The position numbers were made by a program, and so were the translations under genes. Below are positions 15,395 to 23,285 of a stretch of 41,432 bases of DNA, in pieces. The first letter of the stretch is position 1, and the number at the start of each line of letters is the position of its first letter. Under the pieces are notes generated by a model. That model did no database searches. It worked only from the letters and a program-made list of their open reading frames with translations, and was not told where the DNA came from. Location of the stretch: NCBI GenBank assembly GCA_020199905.1, contig JAIVJS010000074.1:1-41432 (forward strand), given 5' to 3'. The DNA comes from Acidobacteriota bacterium. Its GTDB lineage: Bacteria > Acidobacteriota > Thermoanaerobaculia > UBA5066 > Gp7-AA6.

Positions 15395-16918
15395 GTGTTC
15401 CGTTCGCTGTACGCCAGGCTTGCCGCGGCGTTGCTCGGGCTCTTCCTTCTGTTCGGGGCGTTTCACGTCGTCTCAACGTTTCTGACCACGCGCCTCTACC
15501 TCCAGGAGGTCGACCAGAGGGTCAATTGGACGCTCGCCGTCAACCTCTCCTCCGAAGAGATCCTGATGACAAACGGCAGGATCAACCAGAGGGCTCTCGA
15601 GCGGATCTTTCATATGTTGATGGTCATCAATCCCTCGATCGAGATCTATCTGCTCGATCCGTCGGGAAGGATCCTCGCCTTCTCGGCTCCCCCCGGAACC
15701 GTCAAGAGAGATCACGTCGCGCTCGCTCCGATCCGCCGGTTTCTCGCGGTGAAGGACAGGCTGCCGATCCTCGGAGACGACCCGCGCGACACCCGCCGTC
15801 AGAAAGCATTCTCCGTGGCGGCCTTGCCGCGGCGACCCGGCGCGCCGCCGAAGGCAACCGAGGGGTTCCTCTACGTCATCCTCGGCGGCGAGCAGTACGA
15901 ATCTGCGGCGGCGCTCTTGCGCGGCAGCTACGTGCTGAAGCAGAGCGCGCGCGCCGGCGTCGTGGCGCTCTTCCTTACGACAGTCGCGGGGCTCGGCATC
16001 TTTCGCCTTCTGACGCGCCGCCTCCGAAACCTGACGGGGACTGTGGACCGGTTCGCGAGGAGCGGACTCTCTGAGCGCTCTCTCGATCTGGAGGCGAGCC
16101 CGGGAAGCGATGAGATCGATCAGCTGGCGGCCGCCTTTCGGCTCATGGCGGATCGCATCGGCGCTCAGGTGCGCGAGCTCAAGCAGACGGACGCCCTGCG
16201 ACGCGAGCTCGTCGCGAACGTGTCGCACGACTTGCGCACCCCCCTCGCGGCCTTGCGGGGCTATCTCGACACGTTGTTGCTCAAGGAGGATGCGCTTTCG
16301 CCTTCGGAGCGCCGCGACTATCTGGAAACAGCCGCCCGGCACAGCGAAAGCCTCGGAAAGCTGGTCTCCGAGCTGTTCGAGCTCGCGACTCTCGACTCGC
16401 GACAAACTCTTCTCGAAATGGAACCGTTTTCGCTGGCCGAGCTCGTCCAGGATGTCGTCCAGAAATTCCGCCTCGCCGCGGAGAAGAAGGGCGTCACACT
16501 CACGGCGGAACCTCCGGGAGACCTCTCCTTTGCCCGCGGGGACATCGGCCTCGTCGAGCGGGTACTGGAAAACCTGCTCGACAACGCCCTCCGGTACACG
16601 CCGCAGGGAGGCGAGGTGGACGTCAGGCTGCTTTCGGAGAACGATTTCCTGTCCGTGACGGTCGCAGACACGGGGAGCGGCATCCGGGCCGAAGATCTCC
16701 CGAGAGTCTTCGAGCGCTTTTACAGGGCTCCAGCCCGCGAATCTGGAACGAAAGGCGGGGCGGGCCTGGGACTCGCGATCGCTCACCGAATTATCGACTT
16801 GCACGGCGGACGCATCGAGGCGGAGAGCCTCTCGGGTGCTGGCTCGCGCTTCCGATTCTGGCTTCCGTCCGCAACCGGAAGCGCGCACCCGGGGACGCTC
16901 GAATCGAGGCCGGCGTGA
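15395..16918 (+). CDS. sensor histidine kinase
   Basis: The protein starts at GTG, 507 residues. A first membrane helix (residues ~7-30) and a second (~190-212) enclose an extracytoplasmic sensor region of about 160 residues, with the segment NPSIEIYLLDPSGRILAFSA typical of a PAS-like (PDC or similar) sensor fold. A HAMP linker follows. His278 in NVSHDLRTPLAALRGYL is the phosphoacceptor. The ATPase domain shows NLLDNALRYTP, ADTGSGIR and GGAGLGLAIAH. All catalytic boxes are intact. The ligand cannot be read from sequence. Its stop codon lies inside the first of the 11-bp-phased repeats that precede the Met-rich protein gene. Confidence 0.93.
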   Translation: MFRSLYARLAAALLGLFLLFGAFHVVSTFLTTRLYLQEVDQRVNWTLAVNLSSEEILMTNGRINQRALERIFHMLMVINPSIEIYLLDPSGRILAFSAPPGTVKRDHVALAPIRRFLAVKDRLPILGDDPRDTRRQKAFSVAALPRRPGAPPKATEGFLYVILGGEQYESAAALLRGSYVLKQSARAGVVALFLTTVAGLGIFRLLTRRLRNLTGTVDRFARSGLSERSLDLEASPGSDEIDQLAAAFRLMADRIGAQVRELKQTDALRRELVANVSHDLRTPLAALRGYLDTLLLKEDALSPSERRDYLETAARHSESLGKLVSELFELATLDSRQTLLEMEPFSLAELVQDVVQKFRLAAEKKGVTLTAEPPGDLSFARGDIGLVERVLENLLDNALRYTPQGGEVDVRLLSENDFLSVTVADTGSGIRAEDLPRVFERFYRAPARESGTKGGAGLGLAIAHRIIDLHGGRIEAESLSGAGSRFRFWLPSATGSAHPGTLESRPA

Positions 16919-16963
16919 TCAAAACGTGACAAATCCGTGACGCCGCGGTGACCTCGACGCGAT
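16915..16963 (+). promoter_or_regulatory. four to five 11-bp-phased GTGAY repeats before the Met-rich gene
   Basis: GTGAT at 16915 and GTGAC at 16926, 16937 and 16948 are each exactly 11 bp apart; the next phase position (16959) reads GCGAT. The spacers begin CAAAAC, AAATCC, GCCGCG and CTCGAC. Phased direct repeats are the form of sites for OmpR/PhoB-type regulators, and one is encoded just upstream. A GATATC at 16961-16966 is a possible weak -10. The array is ~140 bases before the GTG start of the Met-rich protein gene. Confidence 0.6.
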
Positions 16964-17104
16964 ATCCAACAGGAGCGCTGTGTGCGTCGCGCGGACACGG
17001 CTCCAGCGGCCACGACAACGCGGTCGTGGAACGGCCGAATCGGCACAATTTGGTTTTGAATCTCCGCGCATTTCGCGCTGAGGCAGGCAAATGGGGAGGC
17101 GCTC

Positions 17105-17455
17105 GTGAAGAGAATCGCGCTCTGGTCTCTGTCGGCGGTGCTGTGTACCGGGTTCGTGGTCGCGCAGGATGCGATGAAGAAGGACGACCACATGAAGAGT
17201 GACTCGAAGATGGCCGGCAAGATGATGACGGCCAAAGGCATGGTCACCAAGGTGGACGAGTCGGGCAAGATGATGATGATGAAGGACAGCAAGGGCAAGG
17301 AAATGATGATGAATTGGGACGCCAGCACCAAGGTCATGGGCACCATGAAGGAAGGCTCGAAAGCCACCGTCAAGTACATGATGATGGACGGCAAAATGAT
17401 GGCTCACGAAGTGAAGATGTCCGGCGGCAAGATGATGTCCGAGAAAAAGATGTGA
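17105..17455 (+). CDS. exported methionine-rich protein
   Basis: This is a 116-residue protein with 25 Met and many Lys. The GTG start is fixed by GGGGAGG at 17093-17099. Residues ~1-21 form a signal peptide (IALWSLSAVLCTGFVVAQ). The mature protein contains MM, MMM and MMMM runs within what looks like a small beta-barrel of the form (K)GMVTKVDESGKMMMMKDSKG, a plan shared by small OB-like secreted proteins with Met put in place of other side chains. Possible roles are a sacrificial sink for oxidants, repaired by Msr enzymes, by analogy with the Met-rich peptide MrpX of Azospira, or copper/silver binding. Phased regulator sites upstream and a terminator downstream frame it as its own transcript. 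Confidence 0.75.
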   Translation: MKRIALWSLSAVLCTGFVVAQDAMKKDDHMKSDSKMAGKMMTAKGMVTKVDESGKMMMMKDSKGKEMMMNWDASTKVMGTMKEGSKATVKYMMMDGKMMAHEVKMSGGKMMSEKKM

Positions 17456-17481
17456 CGCTCCCTTCAAGTCTTTGACCAGGC

Positions 17482-17507
17482 GGCCGGCCTTTCGAGGCCG
17501 GCCTTTC
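17482..17507 (+). terminator. rho-independent terminator with UUCG loop
   Basis: GGCCGGCCT (17482-17490) and AGGCCGGCC (17495-17503) form a 9-bp perfect stem closed by a TTCG tetraloop and followed by TTTCTCT. It lies 27 bases after the Met-rich gene stop and before the thioredoxin-like gene, so it ends or attenuates the first transcript. Confidence 0.85.
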
Positions 17508-17558
17508 TCTCCCCGGCCCGTGCGACCACGCCGGAGGCATTCCAAAAAGGAGGCAGAA

Positions 17559-18080
17559 TTGAACAGCTCTTTCCGACCGGTCCTCGCTGCCGTGGCGTCG
17601 TTTCTGGTCGTCGGATTCCTCGTAGCCGCGGATACGGCGATCGTGGTGGCTCCCGCGGGATCCGGAGGAGCGGAAGCGCTGACGCTGGCTCCCGACCTGT
17701 CGTTCACAAACGACTCCTCCGGCAACTTTCCAATACGCGGCCAGAATCTCGATGACGGAAAAATCGCGAGCGACCGGCCCACGGCGATCTTCTTCGGCAC
17801 ATCTCACTGCTGGAACACCAACCGCGAGGCGGAACGCTTCGTCGCGCTTTACCCGAAGGCGAGACAGACCGCGCGATTCCTCGTGGTCGATCTCGATCAT
17901 CCCTCTCCCGACCAGAAGGTCCTGGTATCCAGGTTCTATCGCGGCTCCATTCCGACGCTCACGTTTCTCGACCCCGCCGGAAAGGTCGTCTACAACGATG
18001 CGGGCGAAACGTCCGGGCGGCGAGGCGACACGACGAGGCTCGAGGAGCTGCTCGCCAGGGCGAAGGTCGGAGGTCGATGA
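17559..18080 (+). CDS. exported thioredoxin-like protein with single active-site Cys
   Basis: This 173-residue protein starts at TTG, 6 bases after AAAAAGGAGG. Residues ~4-25 form a signal peptide or anchor (VLAAVASFLVVGFLVAA). The thioredoxin fold follows from residue ~75: TAIFFGTSHCWNTN aligns with the active-site strand, but the usual CxxC is CWNT, with one Cys. The cis-Pro loop is present as GSIPTLTFLD. A monothiol protein cannot make the usual dithiol exchange, so it may bind a partner thiol, glutathione-like compounds or an oxidised side chain. It follows the Met-rich gene across a terminator. Confidence 0.75.
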   Translation: MNSSFRPVLAAVASFLVVGFLVAADTAIVVAPAGSGGAEALTLAPDLSFTNDSSGNFPIRGQNLDDGKIASDRPTAIFFGTSHCWNTNREAERFVALYPKARQTARFLVVDLDHPSPDQKVLVSRFYRGSIPTLTFLDPAGKVVYNDAGETSGRRGDTTRLEELLARAKVGGR

Positions 18081-18247
18081 GGGAATCGTCCGTCCGCTCG
18101 GCCCTCGAGACATTCTTCCCGTCCCGATTTCAAAGCCGTTACCGGTCGGGATCGCGGGCCAGCGGGACGGGAGGAAAGGATCGCCCGCTCCGGGTCGGCG
18201 TATCTCCCGGCGGGGGAAAGCCACCCGCACAGACGCGTCTAGCCTGT

Positions 18248-18322
18248 TGGTGGGGGGTGCAGGGATCGAACCTGCGACCACCTGCGTGTAAAGCAGGAGC
18301 TCTACCGCTGAGCTAACCCCCC
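18248..18322 (-). tRNA. tRNA-Val (anticodon TAC)
   Basis: On the minus strand the molecule starts GGGGGGTTAGCTCAGC and ends with an encoded CCA at 18248-18250. The acceptor stem pairs seven bases, the D arm and the T arm (GGTTCGATCC) are standard, and the anticodon stem CCTGC/GCAGG encloses loop TTTACAC. The anticodon is TAC, which reads valine codons. Confidence 0.95.
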
Positions 18323-18331
18323 GCCGAGAGG

Positions 18332-18359
18332 ATTGTAGAGCCGCCGGTCCGGCGTTCAG
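18332..18359 (-). promoter_or_regulatory. possible promoter of tRNA-Val
   Basis: On the minus strand TACAAT (18337-18332) lies 9 bases before the mature 5' end, with a weak CTGAAC 16 bases further upstream as a -35. The -10 match is 5 of 6; the -35 match is poor. Confidence 0.35.
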
Positions 18360-18373
18360 CCGGCACTCAGGCC

Positions 18374-19693
18374 CTAGAATCTAAACCGCTGCACGTTCGC
18401 GATCTCCGCGACGGGCATCGGCCGGGCGAGAAGGAATCCCTGGCCGTAAGGCACGCCCAGAGACTGAAGAACCTTCAGCTCTTCCCGCGTCTCGATCCCC
18501 TCGGCGATGACCTTCGTCTTCATCTTCCGGGCGAAGCTCATCAGCGCTTCCAGGAGGTCCTGCTTGGTCTTGCGGCGGTCGATCCCCCGCACGAAGACGT
18601 TGTCGAACTTCAGGTAGTCGGGCTCTATTTCGGCGAGCGAGGTCAGGTTGCTGTAGCCCGTGCCGACGTCGTCGACCGCGATGCGGAAGTGCTGCTGGCG
18701 GAAGCGCGACAGAACCTCGCGGAAGAGACCCTCGTAGACGGCGTACGTGCGCTCGGTGATCTCGAGGACGATCCGGTCGGGCGCGAGACCCACGCTGGCA
18801 ACCTGGTCCAGAAACATCGGTCCGAGAAATTCCGGGTCCGAGGCCGCCGCGGGCGACAGGTTGATGAAGATCTGGCGGTCGCCCGGAGAGGACGCCGCCG
18901 CCTCGAGGGACCGCTGACGGCAGACCCGCTCGAGCGGGACGAGCAGCTCCGTCCGTTCGGCGAGCGAGAACAGCGTCTCGCCGCTCTCGAACTCGCTGCC
19001 GCGCGGGCCGCGGGAGAGCGCCTCCATGCCGATCATCTCGCCGGTCTGGAGATCGAACACCGGCTGGAACACGGGCGAGATGTCGCGGCGCGCGATCGCG
19101 TCCTGAAGCATCTCGCCGCCCCGGATTTCGGCGCGCACCGTCTTGCGGGTGACCTGGTCGCGCGCCTCCTGAATGCCGCGGTAGATCAGCCGCTCCAAAC
19201 GGTACTTGGTGTCGAAGAGGATGCGGCCGGCGCCGACGAAGGATCGAAACCGGCCGGAGAGGTCCGCCCGCTCGGCGAGGTATCCGCGGATCAGCTGGTC
19301 GAGCTCCGCCGCCTTCTGCTCGAGGGCGCCCGGTTCCTCGAGGAGCGCCGTGCCCGGCTCGACCATGAGGATGATCTCGTCGGAGCGAACGTAGGGGAGG
19401 CAGAAGGAGCCCGTCGGGACGATCCCGTCCGTCTGGAACGCCTTCAGCCGGCGGACGAAATCGAGCAGCAGGTCGTCGTACGCCTCCCAGCCCCAGACCT
19501 CCTCGACGCGCCCTTCGGAGCCCGGCCGGAAGATCAGAACCGCCAGCGATCCGCGGGCCTGGAGCTCCTTGGCGAGGTCTTCGGTCAGGGTCGCGATCGT
19601 CGGGAGGCCGGTGTCCCGGTCGTAGAGCCGGGTACGCTCCTTCTGCCACTTCCCGCGAAGGGCGACGAACTCGCTCTCTCTCCCCTTGTTCAT
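18374..19693 (-). CDS. EAL-domain cyclic-di-GMP phosphodiesterase with degenerate GGDEF
   Basis: The 439-residue protein starts at ATG 19693 (MNKGRESEF). Residues ~20-190 resemble a GGDEF domain whose signature is lost (RSDEI in place of GGDEF), so no cyclase activity is expected; it may sense GTP or only regulate. Residues ~200-439 are an EAL domain with the full set of metal and substrate residues: MEALSRG, FINLSP, LEITER, AVDDVGTGYSN, DYLKFD, IAEGIET and GQGFLLARP. It should hydrolyse c-di-GMP to pGpG. No membrane segment is seen, so it is cytosolic. A receiver-PilZ protein, a possible c-di-GMP effector, is encoded 21 kb away. Confidence 0.9.
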   Translation of the reverse strand: MNKGRESEFVALRGKWQKERTRLYDRDTGLPTIATLTEDLAKELQARGSLAVLIFRPGSEGRVEEVWGWEAYDDLLLDFVRRLKAFQTDGIVPTGSFCLPYVRSDEIILMVEPGTALLEEPGALEQKAAELDQLIRGYLAERADLSGRFRSFVGAGRILFDTKYRLERLIYRGIQEARDQVTRKTVRAEIRGGEMLQDAIARRDISPVFQPVFDLQTGEMIGMEALSRGPRGSEFESGETLFSLAERTELLVPLERVCRQRSLEAAASSPGDRQIFINLSPAAASDPEFLGPMFLDQVASVGLAPDRIVLEITERTYAVYEGLFREVLSRFRQQHFRIAVDDVGTGYSNLTSLAEIEPDYLKFDNVFVRGIDRRKTKQDLLEALMSFARKMKTKVIAEGIETREELKVLQSLGVPYGQGFLLARPMPVAEIANVQRFRF

Positions 19694-19753
19694 GGATTCA
19701 AGCCGGCACGAGAATACCACCCGGCGCGAGGAAGTCCGTAGGCCTGCCGCCAG

Positions 19754-21802
19754 TTACGCCGCGCCGGAGCGCAGCCGCGAGATCGCCTCGTCCGTTCCCA
19801 GCACGATCAAGACGTCGCCGGTCTCGAGCCGGTCGCCGGGCCCCGGCACGAACCGCCGCTCGACGCCCTGGCGCGTGAGCCTCTTCACGGCGAGCACCGA
19901 GACGCCGAACGTCTGGCGAAGGCTCGCTTCCGCGACGGTGCGGCCCGCGAGCTGCGGCGGGATCTCGACCTGGATCAGCCGGTGCTTCTCGGGCAGGTCG
20001 AACGTCCCCATCTGCGAGAGGTCGTCGCCGAAGCGCACCCGCGCGGTCAGCCGGTTGCGCTGGAGGACTTCGCGGTCGAAGGCGCCGAGAAGATCGCGGC
20101 GCGTCACGACCCCGAGAAAGAGGCGCGTTTCCGCGTTCTCGACGACCGGGAGCTGGCCGAGGTCGCGGAACCACAGCTTTTCGTTGACGCTGGTCAGCGG
20201 CTCATCCGGCGTCACGAACGGAAGCTCGGAGACGAGGTCCTCCGCGATGACGAGGCTCGCCAGATCCCGCTCGGGCATCGACTCCTTGATGTCGTGCAGG
20301 TCGACGACCCCGAGAAGCCGGCCCGCGTCGTCCCCGACGTACAGATAGAGGCTGCGCGTGTGCAGGAACGTCGAGACGATGTCGGCGAGCGGTAAGGTGC
20401 GAGGCACGAGCTTGACGTCCGTCCGCATCACGTCCGACACCTTCAGGCTGGAAAGCGAGGTGGCCTCGGGCGTCTGCTCCCAGACGATGCCCGCCGCCCG
20501 AAGGCTCTGCACGTAGATCGAGTCCTGCTCGAACGCCTTGGCCGCGACGATGGCGCACACCGACACGACCATCATCGGCAGGATGACCGCCGTGTTCTGC
20601 GTCAGCTCGAAGATCATGATCACCGCGAGCAGCGGCGCCCTCGTGACGCCCGCGAGAAGCCCTCCCATGCCGAGCAGCGCGTATCCGCCGACCGGCGCCT
20701 CGAGGCCCGGAACCGCGAGGTGCGTGACCTTCGCGACCGCGCCGCCGAGCGCGGCTCCGACCAGGAGCGAGGGGGTGAAGACGCCTCCGACACCGCCGGA
20801 GCCGATCGTGGCGGAGGTCGCGACGATCTTGGCCGCGAAAATCGCGACGAGGAACAACAGGGTCGGGTTGCCGCGGAGGATCCGATTGGCCCCCTCGAAC
20901 CCGTTGCCCCAGACCTCCGGGAGAAAAATCCCCAGAGCGCCGACGGCCGCGCCTCCGATCGCCATCGCGATCGGCCGCGGCAGCTTCAGGCGCGCAAACG
21001 CCGCCTTGGCCGTCCGCAGGGACCGCATGAACAGCGCCGAACTCGGCCCGGCCAGCAGGCCGATCAACGCGAACGGGATCAGCTCGATGACGGATTCGAG
21101 TCGAAACGCGGCGACGCGGTAGACGGGCTCATCCCCGAGGACGAATCGGACGAGGATCGTCGAGAGAACGGCGGCGACGACCGTCGGGCCGAAGAGGGTC
21201 ATGGAAAAAGACCCGACCACCACTTCGAGGACGAAGAGCGTCGCGGCAATCGGCGTGTTGTAGGCGCCGGCGACCCCGGCCGCCATGCCGCACGCGGTCA
21301 AGATCCGCACGCGCTCGGGTGAGAGCTTCAGGCGGCGCGAGAGCCACGAGGCCATCGACGCGCCGATCTGGATGATCGGGCCTTCCCGCCCCTCCGACCC
21401 TCCCGTCGAGATGACGGCGATCGAGGAGAAGACGCGCGCCACCGCCGGGCGCATGCGGACGCTCCGCCGCCCGAGGGAGACCACCTCGATCATTTCGGAG
21501 ATCCCGTGCGTCTCTCCCGAGATGAGGGACTTGCGGATGATGAGGCCGCCGACGAACCCTCCAGCGGCCGGAAAAAAAAGACACAGGGCTACGGGCAGAG
21601 CCTGCGCCGCGGAGACGACGTCGTGGGCGTCCATGAGAAGCACCGTCAGCCGGGACGTCACGGCGCGGAAGAGGATGGCGCCGAGAGCTCCGAGCAGACC
21701 GACGGCCGCCGCGAGAAGAAGGAATTGGGTATTCGGGTCGCGCCAGAAGAATCGTCCGAAGCGGGACGGCCGGGAGGGCGTCGCCGCCTCCGGAGAGCTC
21801 AT
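19754..21802 (-). CDS. CLC-family chloride channel with CBS pair and TrkA-C domain
   Basis: This 682-residue protein has a CLC membrane domain (residues ~25-430), two CBS repeats (~450-570) and a C-terminal TrkA_C (RCK_C) domain (~590-675). Pore signatures are STGGSEGREGP (with the gating Glu), AYNTPIAATLF and GSGGVGGVFTPSL. At the position of E. coli ClcA Glu203, needed for proton exchange, this protein has Val (LFVLEVV), as in CLC chloride channels rather than antiporters. The CBS and TrkA_C domains suggest control by nucleotides. Its start overlaps the stop of the upstream zinc-finger gene (ATGA), so the two are co-expressed. Confidence 0.9.
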   Translation of the reverse strand: MSSPEAATPSRPSRFGRFFWRDPNTQFLLLAAAVGLLGALGAILFRAVTSRLTVLLMDAHDVVSAAQALPVALCLFFPAAGGFVGGLIIRKSLISGETHGISEMIEVVSLGRRSVRMRPAVARVFSSIAVISTGGSEGREGPIIQIGASMASWLSRRLKLSPERVRILTACGMAAGVAGAYNTPIAATLFVLEVVVGSFSMTLFGPTVVAAVLSTILVRFVLGDEPVYRVAAFRLESVIELIPFALIGLLAGPSSALFMRSLRTAKAAFARLKLPRPIAMAIGGAAVGALGIFLPEVWGNGFEGANRILRGNPTLLFLVAIFAAKIVATSATIGSGGVGGVFTPSLLVGAALGGAVAKVTHLAVPGLEAPVGGYALLGMGGLLAGVTRAPLLAVIMIFELTQNTAVILPMMVVSVCAIVAAKAFEQDSIYVQSLRAAGIVWEQTPEATSLSSLKVSDVMRTDVKLVPRTLPLADIVSTFLHTRSLYLYVGDDAGRLLGVVDLHDIKESMPERDLASLVIAEDLVSELPFVTPDEPLTSVNEKLWFRDLGQLPVVENAETRLFLGVVTRRDLLGAFDREVLQRNRLTARVRFGDDLSQMGTFDLPEKHRLIQVEIPPQLAGRTVAEASLRQTFGVSVLAVKRLTRQGVERRFVPGPGDRLETGDVLIVLGTDEAISRLRSGAA

Positions 21803-22011
21803 TCGTCGTCGACGTCGGAACCGGCGGCGTCTTCGACGTCCTCTTCACCGCCGAAGAAGAAGTTGTGTCCGCACGCCTTCGTGCAGAAGTTCGAGCCGCC
21901 CACGCGGACGTTGCAGCTCGCGCAGACCGGTTTGTGGCAGAAGCCGCACCGCGGCAGGCTGAAGAGGAAAGAAGTCCCGCAGACGCCGCACTTGTCCGAA
22001 AGGCCCGGCAT
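21799..22011 (-). CDS. 70-residue multi-Cys zinc-finger protein
   Basis: The protein carries four CxxC-type pairs: CGVCG, CGFCH, CASC and CTKAC, with nearby His residues (CHKP, CGH). This would bind two zinc ions in a cross-brace or treble-clef-like fold. The tail is acidic (GEEDVEDAAGSDVDDE). The start at ATG 22011 lacks a strong ribosome binding site. Its stop overlaps the start of the CLC gene, which suggests a joint function, perhaps in channel regulation. I do not recognise a named family. Confidence 0.7.
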   Translation of the reverse strand: MPGLSDKCGVCGTSFLFSLPRCGFCHKPVCASCNVRVGGSNFCTKACGHNFFFGGEEDVEDAAGSDVDDE

Positions 22012-22100
22012 GCCGGGAGTATAGAGGGAGCGCCCGTGCCTCCCGCGCGGCTTCGCGAACCTTCCGAGGGCGCGCCGCGTGGCCCGCCCCCTCCGGCTCC

Positions 22101-23285
22101 TTACCTCCGTCGGAGCGCGAGCATTCCGAGCGCCGCGATCACCACGCCGAGAAGCGCCAGCATCTCGGCCGACAGCGTCGGGATCGGCTGACTGGGACCG
22201 CCCGGTACTGGTCCGCCGAACGGGGTGGGTGTCACCGTGGGCGAGCCCGTGACGCCCGGGGGGACCGAGGTCGCTGTCGGGGTTGCCGTCGGCGACGCCG
22301 CGATTCCGGTGGGCGTCACGCTCGGAGTCACTGTGAGGGTCGGCGTCGGCGTGGGTGAGCCCGGAACTCCCGTGGGGGTCACGGTTGCCGTCGCCGCCGC
22401 GGTCGGGGTTGCCGTTGTCGTGACGGTCGGGGTCGCCGTGGCCGTGGCGGTCGGGGTTGCCGGGGACGTGGTGGTCGGGGTCGCCGTCGGCGTGACCGTC
22501 GGGGTCGCCGTGAACGTGGGCGAAGCGGTCGAAGTCGCCGTGGCCGTCGGAGTGAATGTCGCCAGAGGCGTTGCCGTCTGAGTCGGAGTTGCGGTGGGCG
22601 TGGGGGTCGAGGTGAACGAGGGTGTGGCGGTGGGCGTCGCCGTGACGGTCGGCGTCGGAGTCTGCGTTGCGGTGGGGGGCACCGGGGTCGCGGTCGGAGT
22701 GTTCGTCAGGGTGGGGGTCGCAGTCGCCGTGGGCGTGTCCGTAGGGGTCGGCTGGATGATGAGCACCGTGACCGTCTTCGTGCCGCTCGCGTCGTCTTCC
22801 GCCGGGTTGGTGTGAATCACCGCGGAAAAAACCGCGCTGGCTTTGGCGAACGTCACGCCCGGATTGACCGCGACGGTGCACATGACGGGGGGATAGGACT
22901 TAGTGGTGTCGGATGGGATCGTGTCTGTCGTCGCGAGAACGGTCGAGACCCCGGTCGGATTTCCGTCGGGGCCCGGGCATGTGAAGACGAGGGAGAGGTT
23001 CGTCGCGTCGCAGGCGAGGGGGACCGGAGGAGGAACGGAGCTGGTGTCCGTGAGGTTGACCGCGACAATCGAGTAGGTGACCACGGTTCCGTTCGCAATG
23101 ACAGGATCGCTCGGATTTCGAGTGATGTTGAAACCGAGCCGGTTCTGGTTGCAGAACGCAGGGCTCTGGTGGCCAGGGTCGAGGCGCCCCGCAGGCTTCT
23201 TCGCTCTCGGCTGCGCCGGGAGCGCGGAGGAAGCGACGAGACAGACGGCGAGGGTGGCCCATGCGGAGACCTTGGATGAGTTCAT
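22101..23285 (-). CDS. surface protein with Thr/Pro stalk and IPTL-type C-terminal signal
   Basis: The 394-residue protein starts at ATG 23285 with AAAGGAG upstream and a signal peptide ([20 protein letters not shown]). Residues ~35-175 form a beta-sandwich-like domain with four Cys (AFCNQN, LACDAT, FTCPGP, VMCTVA). Residues ~178-355 are an almost pure Thr/Pro/Ala/Val repeat (TPTATxTPT), probably an extended, glycosylated stalk. The C-terminus is [14 protein letters not shown], a hydrophobic helix and RRR. This matches the plan of IPTL-CTERM sorting signals handled by an exosortase (XrtH type), although the usual WG after IPTL is missing. No exosortase is encoded in this window. Confidence 0.8.
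   Translation of the reverse strand: MNSSKVSAWATLAVCLVASSALPAQPRAKKPAGRLDPGHQSPAFCNQNRLGFNITRNPSDPVIANGTVVTYSIVAVNLTDTSSVPPPVPLACDATNLSLVFTCPGPDGNPTGVSTVLATTDTIPSDTTKSYPPVMCTVAVNPGVTFAKASAVFSAVIHTNPAEDDASGTKTVTVLIIQPTPTDTPTATATPTLTNTPTATPVPPTATQTPTPTVTATPTATPSFTSTPTPTATPTQTATPLATFTPTATATSTASPTFTATPTVTPTATPTTTSPATPTATATATPTVTTTATPTAAATATVTPTGVPGSPTPTPTLTVTPSVTPTGIAASPTATPTATSVPPGVTGSPTVTPTPFGGPVPGGPSQPIPTLSAEMLALLGVVIAALGMLALRRR
22205..22750 (-). repeat. degenerate DNA repeat encoding the Thr/Pro stalk
   Basis: About 550 bp of GTCGGGGTCGCCGT-like units with period multiples of 6 bases encode the TPTATxTPT stalk. The opposite strand is open as a Val/Gly repeat with no other support as a gene. 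Such tracts change length easily by slippage or recombination. Confidence 0.75.

Noticed and set aside
18077-18316. 79-codon plus-strand frame ending in GVQGSNLRPPACKAGALPLS
   Set aside because: Its end is the familiar false translation of the antisense strand of a tRNA gene (tRNA-Val).
22225-22815. Open plus-strand frames rich in Val and Gly
   Set aside because: They are the reverse strand of the Thr/Pro repeat of the minus-strand surface protein and have no start signal or domain of their own.
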